From positions 3,728,501 through 3,792,500 of the forward strand of contig CM048576.1 of the NCBI GenBank assembly GCA_026413225.1: a stretch of DNA of 64,000 bases, read 5' to 3'. Origin of the DNA: Otis tarda (Eukaryota; Chordata; Aves; Otidiformes; Otididae). Positions within the stretch are counted from its first letter, which is position 1. Every line of letters begins with the position of its first letter. Under the pieces are notes generated by a model. That model saw only the letters and a program-made list of their open reading frames with translations. It searched no databases and had not been told where the DNA came from. The translations under genes were made by a program, and so were the position numbers. Below are positions 34,206-44,715 of the stretch, piece by piece.

Positions 34206-36639
34206 GTCCCTCCCTCCTCTGAAGGGCTGTGCCTGTGGAGCTCCACCTTGGCTCACTCAGCAGGGAAAGAACAGCCACAAAACTTGGCTTCACGTCCATG
34301 CTCTGAATGGGAACGCCCCAAGCCCTTTGTGAATCTGCAATACCTGTACTTGTGCTACGAGCCGATGCTCGTGTCTAAAGAAGAGCCTGGAGGCCTGAAA
34401 TGGAGGATTTTCCTTGACACCTTTCTTTGAATGTTACTCAATGACCATTATTACTTTTTCCCCTCTTTCAGAGCAATGATCTGAATTTAAGCAGAACAGA
34501 TATGGCACGCTAATTATTAATATGGTAAATATGGCAGCTAATTAAAAAACAATCAGAATTTTGCCTCTACTGCCATTTAACTATAATTGAAGTCAAAATA
34601 TAGTCCTTAAAGCATCCAAAATGAACATGCAGTGTACTTTCTGTGACTGTTTTCATTGTTTGAAAACAATTGAGTCTCAGGAAGCAATTACAATGAACCA
34701 AACTGCTTGTGTGACAGCCAGGTAGGAGAATGTTCGGGTTATGATGAGCTCCTTTCACATAATAAAGCAGAGTATATAGGTTGTTAATCTCAGCTGAGCA
34801 AGGCTTCCTTAATCCATGCCACTGTTCAGACTAGGGTTAAAGCATTCTAAATGACTGAACAGCTAAAAGCAAAATTCAGTATACATTCCAGCACAGTTTA
34901 ACACCAAAGACTTAGTATTGATCTAGAAAAAGAAAACAAAACTTATTTAAATGAAGTGACTTGTTAAAGGTGGAAGAGATCTGGTGAACTGCTTATGTCA
35001 TCTCTGTACGCTGCCGCTCTTTTGCCACTTTGGTGGGAAGGAGCTAAGGAAGCTCCAGCCTGGGCCGTGCTTGCCCCATGCTGAGGCAGCATCTCAGAGG
35101 ACAATCAAAGCAACTTTGAATTCCTCACCTTGTCTGGAGATAGTTGGAGTTTAGGCTACAGAGGGTCAAGCCAGGTCCAGCACACACCAGACCTAGCTCC
35201 ATGTTTTCTTTTCTATTATCTGATCCATCCTATAAGACCAATCCAGAACCTTGAAACCACCCCAGAGTACTAGATTCCAGCCTGTCCTGTTTTCCCCTCC
35301 CACTGACACTACCTATTAACACTTAACAGACCAAAAAGCACCACGTTTTCTTCTGGCAGCCTGTGCTGGTTCTGTGCAGAGAGATCGCAGGGAGATGAAG
35401 GCACTGCTGGCTCTCCTGGCTCTTCCCAGTGCTGCCCTTGAGGAAGGAGGAGGATCTTCCTTGTGGGAATTGGCCCCACACTTCCCTTTTTCCAATGGTC
35501 CTTAAAAAAAAGCCCTCTCACTTGTGTCTAATGTCATTCCTGAACATGTTGTTGGTTGTTATCCTTCTTCTGTTTACCTGGCTGCAGTGCAATTAAAAAA
35601 AAAAAAATTAACATTTCTCCCACGAACAGATGAATTAATCCTTGTTGCAAATCCCAGGCAGCGTGTACCTTTTTGGGGCTTTGTTTATTCCCTTTGGCAT
35701 CCCTGCATGAACTCATCTTTGGGTTACCCATTCACATGATGAACTTGATATATAATAGCGTGGCTAATCGTGTTACTGAATCCAGGGCCAACTACAGGGG
35801 AGGACCATTAATAGCTGCCCATGCCGAGACAACATGGCTCCATCCCCTTGCCGTGAGTCATTCCAGCTGCTTGAAAATCTTGTCTACGTCGATTCCCCTT
35901 TGGTCAGGAAGAGGAGTACAGAGATTGCTCCAGTTCAGCAGTGAAAATAGCTCCCCAATTTGTAGACAAGAGAGCTCTTTCAGAGATATTCTTGAACAAA
36001 ATACCTAATAGTTCTGCGCACGGCACAAGCACATCCCAGTTCCCCAGGACAGTGGATAAAAGACGCGTATGCTGTCACAGATTAGATATGAAACAAGCAT
36101 ATGTTTCTACACTGAATCAACTGCATCAAGTGTGCTGGTGTATCTGGTCACGGGACGGGTCCTTGGCATATGTACAGAGAGGGGAGCGCGTAGGTACGCG
36201 GAGTCAGAGATTTCCCCTGCTTTGGAGCGCGGAATCACAGACAGGGTGGAATAACAGCAATTAGGGATGGACATTAACACTGCTAGGTCTGAGAACATAA
36301 TTTCAGGGGAGTAATGTCTGATTTACAAGAGAAAATGCAGGTCCAGCAGCTCCAAAACCTTGCTGAGATCTGCTTCGTATTTTCTCTCCTGCCATAACTA
36401 AACAATACAAGAGACATGCATACATATACACATACGATTCTAGCAGAGCATATCAAAAAGAGGGTGTGTTTTAAATTTCATCTAAGTTGGTGTAAAATAT
36501 CACCTTTTGTTTGTATTGCAGTAGAAGTTAAACATTTTCTAGAAAGTCAAGTGTTTATGTATGTATTTATTTCTCAAATAACAGGCTAAAGCAAAGTCAG
36601 CTTTTTTTTTTTTTTCCCATTGTATTGGTTGTTACTGCC
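34206..36639. other. Non-coding stretch
   Basis: Contains A13 near 35595-35607 and a small CpG cluster with the inverted pair cgcgt/acgcg at 36186-36200. It also has T15 near 36602-36616. Several overlapping open frames (up to 111 codons) on both strands show no domain. No repeat family recognised. Confidence 0.5.
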
Positions 36640-36685
36640 AGTTTGCTGACTCGGGTCATTATTCAAAGTGGGCTTTGGATTAGAT
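36640..36685. mobile_element. Possible family E palindromic fragment, copy 3
   Basis: The stretch gactcgggtcattattcaaa followed by gtgggctttggattag resembles the right arm of family E ('cattgacttcaatgggctttggatcag'). The left arm is not convincing. Confidence 0.4.
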
Positions 36686-38796
36686 TATTCTCGCTTTCCG
36701 TTGCCACTGCAGATGCCTGACAAACTCAGTTGTGAGATGCTGACCATCCCACAGACAAAAGTTTCCATGTTTCAGACCCTGGTAACTGAAGATAAATCTG
36801 GCTGGACTAGTCCTGTCCTGTCCAGTGCTTGCTTTCTCTGCTCCAGTTGCTGCTAAGCAACTATGGTACTTCTGGCTGTCTAGTCATGTAATCCTTTTAG
36901 TTCTCCTTAATTTTGAGGAACTGTTTGCATTGAAACACAACTCGACATTTGACTGTAAACTCATTAGAAACAAAAGAACGGCAAGGGAAAATTTGATCTC
37001 CTGTGCAGTGAAGGAAGAGCGATGATACAGCGTGATGGTGAAAAATCTGAACACAGTGCCTCTTTTTGTTTGTTTTTTGGGTGGTGTTAGAAAGTTAGAA
37101 GTCTGAAATGCGATTGGCCTGATGAAATTCATCCTCTGCGAGTTACAGACTGCTTGGGTGCAATCTCCGCACTGTTAACCGCTATCTCTGACAGTGCCTG
37201 GAGAATGAGGGAAGAAACAACTAGGAAAGGATGTGTGTCATGCTTAGCTCCAAAAGAGGTTGTGAAGGTTGTGAAGTCCAGAAAGCGGAGAATCACAGGC
37301 TAGCCGTGCCAGTGCCAGTCTAAGGAAAATTATTGGAAAAAAAATAATTGAACCAAATATTTGCTCTCATCTAGAGGATAACAAGAAGGAGAATTGATTG
37401 GTAAGCAAATTGTGCCTGAGCAGGCTGAGCTCCTGTTCTGGGATACTCAAAACTGAATCCAGATGAAATCAGGTGTTTCAGACCAATTTGCAGGCAAGTG
37501 ATGTAGGATACTGTGTACTCTTTATGGCGCGGGGCAAAGATGATAGTAATATCTGCCTCCAAACTCACACCATCCAGTGCTTGACTCTGTCTCACTATCA
37601 GAACATTACAAGGACCTTTTATGTTCTTTAAGGTCCTCTGTGAGTCTGGGACGGCTATCAAAAATCACCTCCCAAGGCACAGATCACTGGGACAAGACCG
37701 CTCCTCCCAGGCAATGTGTTTGACAGTACCCAGGAATAAGCACTCAAGAGCTAGAGATTGGAGAGGAAACAAAAAAAGGTTGGCTAAACCAGTGAGTTTA
37801 TTCTGAAATGTTTCCAAATGGCCACACATCTTTGTTTCAGTGGTGAAAATTCCCTTTAAAAATTATTTTATTTGATCAATTAAATGCTACCAATTTCTGG
37901 ACACACTAACCACAAATTTGCTAAATTCCTGACCTAATGAAAGGCTGGCTTGCTTTGACATGAATGGGAGTTTTGTTTTGAGTAACAATCGAATAAAGAC
38001 TTGGCCCAAAGACAGCAAGGAAAACATTTAGATGTTAAATATGTATTCAGAAGACCTTTCTTCAAATCTTTTCTATTACAGCAACAGGATAGTAATTGTG
38101 TTCTCTAGAAGGGACAGTTCAGTGAGAAGTCCAGCACCTCTCAGGATTTAACAGAGTGAGCAAGAAACTATGCAAATATTTTAGTTTAGAAATACTTGTA
38201 GCTCCTTTTCAAACAATGAAAGCCTCAATTAAAGCCAGATCTCCGTTATTTAAAAATTCCAGGCAGCAACTGAAAGAGAAAGAGTGTGAGTGAGTTTCAT
38301 TTTTTTTTCCCCCTCTCTCACAAACACAGTCTAAGGTATTTAAGAGTCAGGAAAATTGTGTCTAACATTAAAACCATGAGAGCTGAGAAGTCTGAAGCTG
38401 TGATTCTTATCTTCTAAAGAGTTTTGCAGTCATCAATACTTAAAGTAAGCTGAAGTACAAGAAATAGGTGACCCTAATAGATATAACTCTGTATGGGTTC
38501 ATTGTACCATGAAATTAAATTTTTAATCTGAATTGATGAACAAAAATGCTGGTTTGATCCTCCCCACAAACAATAGTTTAAATTGTTCGGTAACTATTTC
38601 ACTTCCAGAATGTAGCTGCACAAACAAGAACAGCAACAGAATAATCCACTTCATGGCCTAGGGGCTGGGGTGATCCAGGAACCAGAAGGTCCTGGAGACT
38701 TTTTTTTTTGTTTTGTTAAAGTGTTGCAAGCAAGATTTAGGATTATTGGGGAGGTAAAGTTATGTTCTTTTGCTTCTGGTAATTTGCAAATAGGGG
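36686..38796. other. Non-coding stretch, AT-rich
   Basis: No recognised repeat or gene. A T8-C6 simple tract is near 38300-38315. Open frames are at most 96 codons. Confidence 0.5.
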
Positions 38797-38872
38797 GGTC
38801 AATCCCAAAGTCACTAAAATCAGTGGTCGGTGAGTCCTTTGATCGACTTCAACTGGCTTTGGATGCAGTTCC
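38797..38872. mobile_element. Ancient palindromic MITE-like element, family E, copy 4
   Basis: Left arm aatcccaaagtcactaaaat with cagtgg, centre tcggtgagtcctttgat, right arm cgacttcaactggctttgga. This follows the family E plan 'ccaaagcccattgaagtcaatgggagtctttccattgacttcaatgggctttgga' along its whole length. It is the best preserved copy of the family here. Confidence 0.65.
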
Positions 38873-40761
38873 TGGCTTTTGTCTTTTGCCAGTGGAAGCC
38901 GTCGGTTTTGTGTATAATCACATTCAGCAACACCTTATCCTCAGAGCTCATCTCATTTCAGCAGGCTTCCCTTAAAAGTGATGCACTTCCTCCAAGTGTA
39001 CCTTCAAAATGCTTACTGCCAGGCTGAATTTGGAGTAGATATGTTGTCTATGACTATTTGGCTTATGACCACTTGATCTCAAGAATGGTAACAAAAATTG
39101 TCAAAGCTGAAATGAAGCTATTAATAGAGGATCCGCTGACAAAAACAAAAAAAAAAAGAAGACTTTATCTTCTTTATTTCATTTTTTAAAGCCAACTTCT
39201 TTTCTATTTTTTTAAAAGTTCATCAATATTAAAAACGCTCCTCAGTCCCTAATCTTATTTATGGATCCTTTTTTCCCTAAAATTGCTAACAGAGAGCTGA
39301 CAGATAAAAACAAACAGGAAAAAAAAATTCCTCTCATCATTAGTATCGAAACCTGGACTTGGACATGTTGGTCAGCTGAAGCTGTCAGAATGGCTGGAGG
39401 AATTATCTGCTATTATCTGCCGAGTAAACACCATCACAAAGTGAAAACTGATGCCATAGCATTTTTTATAATGCAATAGCCGTGGCCCTCGCTACTGAGT
39501 ATTGGAGCCAAATGTTCTGCCATGGCCCTATACAATAGCACTCTTTGACAATAGCTCAGTATTTAGTTTGTTATGAAACCCAGTCTATTTTGGGAGGGCC
39601 CTATTGTTTCCATTTTATATGTGCTGCAGACTTATGTCTCAGAAAACACGGAACTAATTGCAGAAGTTGTCACTGTTGCTGAAAAAGCTGAAGGTTTTGC
39701 CCCACTGTAAGGGGAGAAGTGTCTTTCTGCCAGCTAGAGCCTCGGAGACAGCCCAGTCCTGCATGCGCCTTTGTCGATGCCTGCAGGAAGGGTCGGTAGT
39801 GAGCTACCAAGCAAGGCTGATGTTCAGCTTGTCACCTTTTTGTAGTGATTTCTAGAAGTACCAATGTCTATCCTGGAGGTATCTCATCTTCTTTGGTACT
39901 TATCAGAGAAGTATCTCATTTTAGCACCACTCCCTGAAGGAGGATATAAAACAGTAAATGTAAATATCCAGCTCTTAGAACTCTTCATTTCTGGAAATAA
40001 GATGGTTTTAACCCCATAATGAAGCTAACTCATTGCTGCCATTAAATAGATAAAGCAACTCATTCTACTCTCTAATGGCCTGATACTGTTCTTCTTTCCC
40101 TCACAAAAAAACAACATCATGCCATTAAAATTAATAACATTATGTGTACAGTAAGAGATGGAATGTCAGCTGATTGTGCACTCTCTACCCCTCTCTCTCA
40201 CGTCCACTGGTTCACTTCTGCTCTTATTTTCACCATGGAAAGCAGGATCCTTAGTGAGAAGTCACACCTATGCCAAATTGAATACTTGTGCAAAAAAATA
40301 GCTCGTTGGGCAGTTCCTGTGGGATCCCTCATTGCTTTGAGAGGCCCCTGTCCCTGAGCGTGTCCATGACCCTACTCATGCCTGAAGATGCTCGTGGTTC
40401 TTGTCTTGCTCTCCCTGTGTAGATTCACCACCTGGGTCCATAGCTGCATCGAGTCCACAGATCACTTTTTGTCCTTTCCAAACTGCAGGTTCTCACTGTA
40501 GCATTGCTTAATTTAATAATTTCAGGTAAATCAATGATCTAATGATGTACCTAGTTGTATGTAAGGTAATCCTAGCCCTGGCCTGTTTTAGAGCAAAACC
40601 AAAGTAGATGAGGATCTTGTGGGGTTATGAGAAGTAGAGCATATCAAGATGAAAAAGGGTATTTCCCCTGCCTGGTTTTATTAGCGGGCAGTGATGTCCC
40701 ATGGTTGATGAAGGAGACTGATGTTAATATGTCAGACATTCATTAATGTTCTGACTCATGA
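38873..40761. other. Non-coding stretch, AT-rich
   Basis: Contains short A-rich simple sequence near 39146-39160 and no recognised transposon. The region around 39861-39925 repeats 'atcctggaggtatctcat' and 'cagagaagtatctcat', possibly the distal part of an old SINE, but the match is too short to call. Confidence 0.5.
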
Positions 40762-40850
40762 TGAGGCACTGGACTAGTCACTTCACTTCTGCTGTTTTGT
40801 GCCTCTATTTCTAAGACTGTAAAAAGGATCCATTAGTATTCATCTCTAGA
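40762..40850 (+). mobile_element. MIR-type SINE core
   Basis: The blocks ctggactagtcacttcactt, ctgctgttttgtgcctctat and ttctaagactgtaaaaagga correspond to 'cttgggcaagtcacttcacctctctgtgcctcagtttcctcatctgtaaaatggg'. Orientation is plus. Confidence 0.55.
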
Positions 40851-42038
40851 AGACCATCAGCAGAAGCTGGAGATTTATTGGAGCCCATAAAGATGACTAA
40901 AAGAAAAGGAAAGAGTCTCATCGACTCCTTCTTTTAGCTTTCTTTTGATTTTGTCTTGGTTCTTACATGTTTCTAAATAATTACTGACTTTTCAAAGCTC
41001 CCTGTACACTCAGGCACATATCCTTTCCAAAACTGGGGACTCGGAGTCAGATTGACGAGTGGACTGAGGCTGGCAGAAAGGCTTGTGAGGCCTGTAAAGC
41101 TTAGTCATGGTTCCACAGAAGAAAAACCTTCCATTATTTCAGACTTGAACTCTTTGCTTTTGTTCACAGTTCCAGAAATTCACAGCAGAGCTGGGAGCAG
41201 TCCGAGGCCCACGCCTTTCCTAGTCCACACAAACTGTATTTGTGCATCCTCATGCATTCTTACTGAAGTTACTGTAAGTTTGAACAGTCAGCCTTCCTCT
41301 GCTGAGATCGATCTGAGTAAACTTACAGCTATTGAACCTCATTAAACATGTATTGATATTTGTTGTATGTGTTTTTTTTTCCTTTTTTTTCCCCCAATTT
41401 AAAGTGATTCCAAGTTTGTGCCTTGAATGCAAATCAGCTAATGAGAGCTGCTCAGGAGTTTGCACACAAATAATGATGGTGCACTGGTTCCTGGTACCTG
41501 TTTCATCCTTCCATTTTAGAAGACAGAATAAGTGACAGGGAACACAGAAATGGTTCACTCTCCTAGTGACAGAATCTTCCGAAGGACTGTGCCCTCCCCT
41601 GGAAGCACCCTATGAGCATGAATGGAAATTAGGGACACATACTGAGCAGAGTGGGGGTGGAGCATATGGGAAGAAATATTTGTTATAAAATTTTTATATC
41701 TAAACTCAGTACAGGTGAAAGGAGCTGAATTGATGGCTCATGGGAAGCACAATATGTTCCCACATGCAACCCAGCATGATAGTAACAGAATACAGGAGGA
41801 AACTTCTCCTGGCTTATCTGTTTGTTTCCAGCACTGGTTATGGGGAGAGATGCATTTCAAGTTCTGTGTTTTAACTTACTCACAGGCTCTGAGCACGACT
41901 GATCCGTCAGTTCAGGGATGACAGCAGTTTGATGTGCATGTGTTGACATGTGTGTGTTTGCACATGTGGTCTACCTTTGTTCTCCAGTAATGTACTCCAT
42001 CTTTAAAAGAGACTGTGCAATTTTTCCAGACTCATTGT
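40851..42038. other. Non-coding stretch
   Basis: T-rich tract at 41371-41393. Plus-strand open frame of 97 codons (41052-41345) without domain or splice support. Confidence 0.5.
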
Positions 42039-42127
42039 GGGCCAGATGCTTACCTGGTATGAGTCAGGGAAGTTCTGCTGGAGTAAAACTGAGCTGTGCT
42101 ACTTTGTGCTGGCTGAGGATCAAGCCC
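42039..42127. mobile_element. Ancient palindromic MITE-like element (gggccagat type)
   Basis: Left end gggccagatgcttacctggt and right end tgctggctgaggatcaagccc are imperfect inverted complements. Between them are atgagtcaggga, ttctgctggagtaaa and gagctgtgctactttg. The layout follows the sauropsid palindromic repeat 'gggccagattctcagctggtgtaaatcagcatagctcca ... tgatttacaccagctgaggatctggccc'. Length about 89 bp, complete at both ends. Confidence 0.6.
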
Positions 42128-43204
42128 AGAGAAATATATTTGTATTTTATCTCTTTTGTAAAATTGTATGAGAAATGGCTTGCTTTGGAAGCTCACCAGC
42201 CTTCCCATTCTAAATCTGGATTGTTCACGTGTGCCAAAGCATTTCTAGATGAAGGACCACACAGTCATCTTCTGGAAAATGTTCATATCCTCTGTTGACT
42301 TGAATGGTGGAGCCCCAGTTATTTCAAATATACCTGCAATCTGCAACATCAGAGCATTTTTGTGTCCATTATGAGTCCTTTACCTTGAAAGCAAAGCCTT
42401 TTTCTTTTGTCCATCAGGCCCCCAACACAGCATGTAAAATCCAAGAAGACATAGCCTGAAGGGCCCCCGCCTCATATCTAATCATGGGAACTATCGCTTA
42501 GTATTGATATTGCCTTATTAAAGCAATTAGCCAAGCATTTCAGAAGCTTGTTAATGTTTCTAGAGTGACTTCTAATGAGGGATAATGATAACAAGCATGG
42601 AAGGTCTCTGATGAACTTTAGATAATGATGTAAATCTGAGAAAGGTCAATGGTATTCGTAGATTCAATGATGGCCATTCCATTTCCGTTCATTACCTAGT
42701 TCAGCTTTATTTTCTCTTCCCTGGCCGTTTACATCTGTAAGAACATGTTCCTTATCCAGTCGGGAGCCCTACCACTTGGTTCACAGATTGACTTAGCAAT
42801 GAAGTAAATGATGCTGAGCCTTAGTGCTCCTTGTAATGAGCTCAAGTCTAGACAACAATGAATCAATTAACAGAAGGAAAGTAGATACAACAGGAGGCAC
42901 TACAACAATGACAATGTTTTTGCATTTACATAGCAAAACATTTCCTCTGAAGATCCCAAAACAGGGGCCTGGACATCACAAGGAGGGTTGTGTGGCTGTG
43001 GAAAGGACAATGCCAGGAGTGGACACTGCTTCAGTGCAGGCTGTCACATGAGGTTCTGGCTAAAGGTCTCATGCAGTCCTTTAAGGAGGCAGCTGTAGCA
43101 AGAAAAAGGGTATTTCCACAAAGTCATCACAGGGGTTGGTGCTTTATATAACTCTGATATGAACATTGTTTTTATAAAGAGCCACAGAAGTCATTTGAGG
43201 GGTA
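42128..43204. other. Non-coding stretch
   Basis: No recognised gene or repeat. The plus-strand 116-codon frame at 41948-42298 spans the palindromic element at 42039-42127, so it is not considered coding. Confidence 0.5.
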
Positions 43205-43475
43205 AAGGAAGTGTCTCAGTGATAGACTGAGTGAGCTGTCTATTTCAGAAAAAGAATAGAGAGAGAGATGACTTGATTATGTCATGCTGGTACTCCACTG
43301 GTACATTCATGAAAAGAAAATGCTAGATACCAAAAGGCCATTTAATCTACCAGAGATAAGCACAAAAGCATGTTACCAAGCCAGGCAAGTTCAAAAAGGA
43401 AATGAAGTTTTTTAGGAAAAAAAAAAAAAAAAGTGAGGGTGATCACCCAGGGGAAGAAACTCATTAGTAGGTCAA
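43205..43475 (+). mobile_element. Old CR1/L3-clade LINE fragment
   Basis: Follows the 3' part of an ancient CR1-type body in order: agagagagatgacttgatta, then aaaaggccatttaatctacc, agagataagcacaaaagcat, caggcaagttcaaaaaggaa and atgaagttttttaggaaa. An A16 run at 43417-43432 comes next, followed by gtgagggtgatcacccaggg and gaagaaactcattagtagg. The counterpart in remembered sauropsid CR1 is 'ctctttaatctagcagacaaaggcataacaag ... acaaattcaaattggaaataaggcacaaatttttaacagtgagggtgattaaccattggaacaa'. It is an internal fragment, and the A run sits where the consensus is already A-rich. Confidence 0.78.
43417..43432. repeat. Poly-A (A16) inside LINE relic
   Basis: Homopolymer within the CR1/L3 fragment, continued on both sides by LINE sequence, so it is not a retroposon tail. 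Confidence 0.8.
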
Positions 43476-44589
43476 TAAACTGCCTCTTGCAATTGGTCAG
43501 GGACTTGAGAGCACCAGCAGGTGTTAATGACCTTGCCCAGCCTCACCTGTGCCCTCCACCCACACTGCCTCCTGCCCGTTGCCCCCATGGCTCTATTTAA
43601 GCTCAGATGTGAGTTCCCCTAATTCACCTAAGCTTTGCTGTGGGTAGGTTTTCTGCTGTTCTTGGCCTGCAGACTGGTCTTCTCAGATTGATCCTGGACC
43701 TTCTGCATTGCCTCATCTTCACCAGGTGATCGCTGCTGCAGGAGCTGTGTCTTTGCTGGTGAGGCTGCCCCTGCTCCTCTCTGTGCCTTGGTTTACCTGT
43801 CTGTTCAGCAGGCCTAGCTATGCTCGTATGACTGACCTGATAGGTGCTGTTATGAGGATTAATAATTAACAATGGGATGTGTAATTCTGGGCTGACTCTA
43901 CAGAGGTGGGAGAGTTGTTCCAGGCCTGTACAGAAATCAAAGGAGGCAGAAGGTAATTGTAAATCATTCTCAAGAAGTAGTTTTATGCCTTCGGTGGTAA
44001 GAAATTTATAAGGAAAGTGTATTAAATGGAATGCCTTCCATTCACACACTCTTCACTAATATTTTGAGTCTGTAGATCACCTTTTGATTATTAGTGCAAA
44101 TATTTGCTCTTTGTTTATTTTTCTGCGTCTCCTTGAGATTGAAAGGGAAGGGAACTAGGAATGGCTGGTGAGAGGGGCACTCTGAATTTACTTATTAAAT
44201 AAGTAAATAAAAGGCCAGTCATTGCATTAATCACTCCAGTCCCTGCTCTGTAGAAGTCCCCATGCCAGTGAACCCCTCTCCCCCGGTGCAAAGCCGCTGG
44301 CGTTGGGAGGGCCCGTGCCTGGACGTGTTTGCCCTCTGGCAGCAACGTCCGCAGGATGGGGACCGGGCTCTTCGTCTGCATCCATCCCTGCTTTTAGAAT
44401 GCAAGCTCCTATGTGTTTGAGTAGCACTGAGTGCGGTAGGTGGCCTGACTCAGTTTCATAATAATTAATAACTGTGGTGAGAGAGAATGTTGTTTTGGGA
44501 AATAATCAGTATTATTGTGTGCTGAGAGAAGCCAAGCCATCAAGGCTGACTGTACAAAATGAGAAAGCTCATGCGCTTAAGAGAGAAGA
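43476..44589. other. Non-coding stretch
   Basis: A 141-codon minus-strand frame (43624-44049) has no recognisable domain or splice sites. No repeat recognised. Confidence 0.5.
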
Positions 44590-44715
44590 AAGCTTGAAGG
44601 GGAGATGCAGAAATTAACTGACTTGCCCAATGTTATGTGTTTGGTCGAGACAGGGAGAACCACTTGATCAAGCCCAGCCCAACGGAGCCCTGCTCCCTGG
44701 GCTACAGCACTTTTC
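44590..44715 (-). mobile_element. MIR-type SINE remnant
   Basis: The plus-strand blocks agatgcagaaattaactgac, ttgcccaatgttatgtgttt and ggtcgagacagggagaacca correspond to reversed MIR 'agaggttaagtgacttgcccaaggtcacacag ... cagagctgggaatagaacc'. A 'ccctgctccctgggctacag' end follows. Confidence 0.6.

Noticed and set aside
34062-34430. 122-codon plus-strand frame
   Set aside because: Runs across a MIR remnant in antisense and has no recognised domain.
43505-43525. CTCF-like motif (gcaccagcaggtgtt)
   Set aside because: Only the central part fits the CTCF consensus and key flanking positions are missing.
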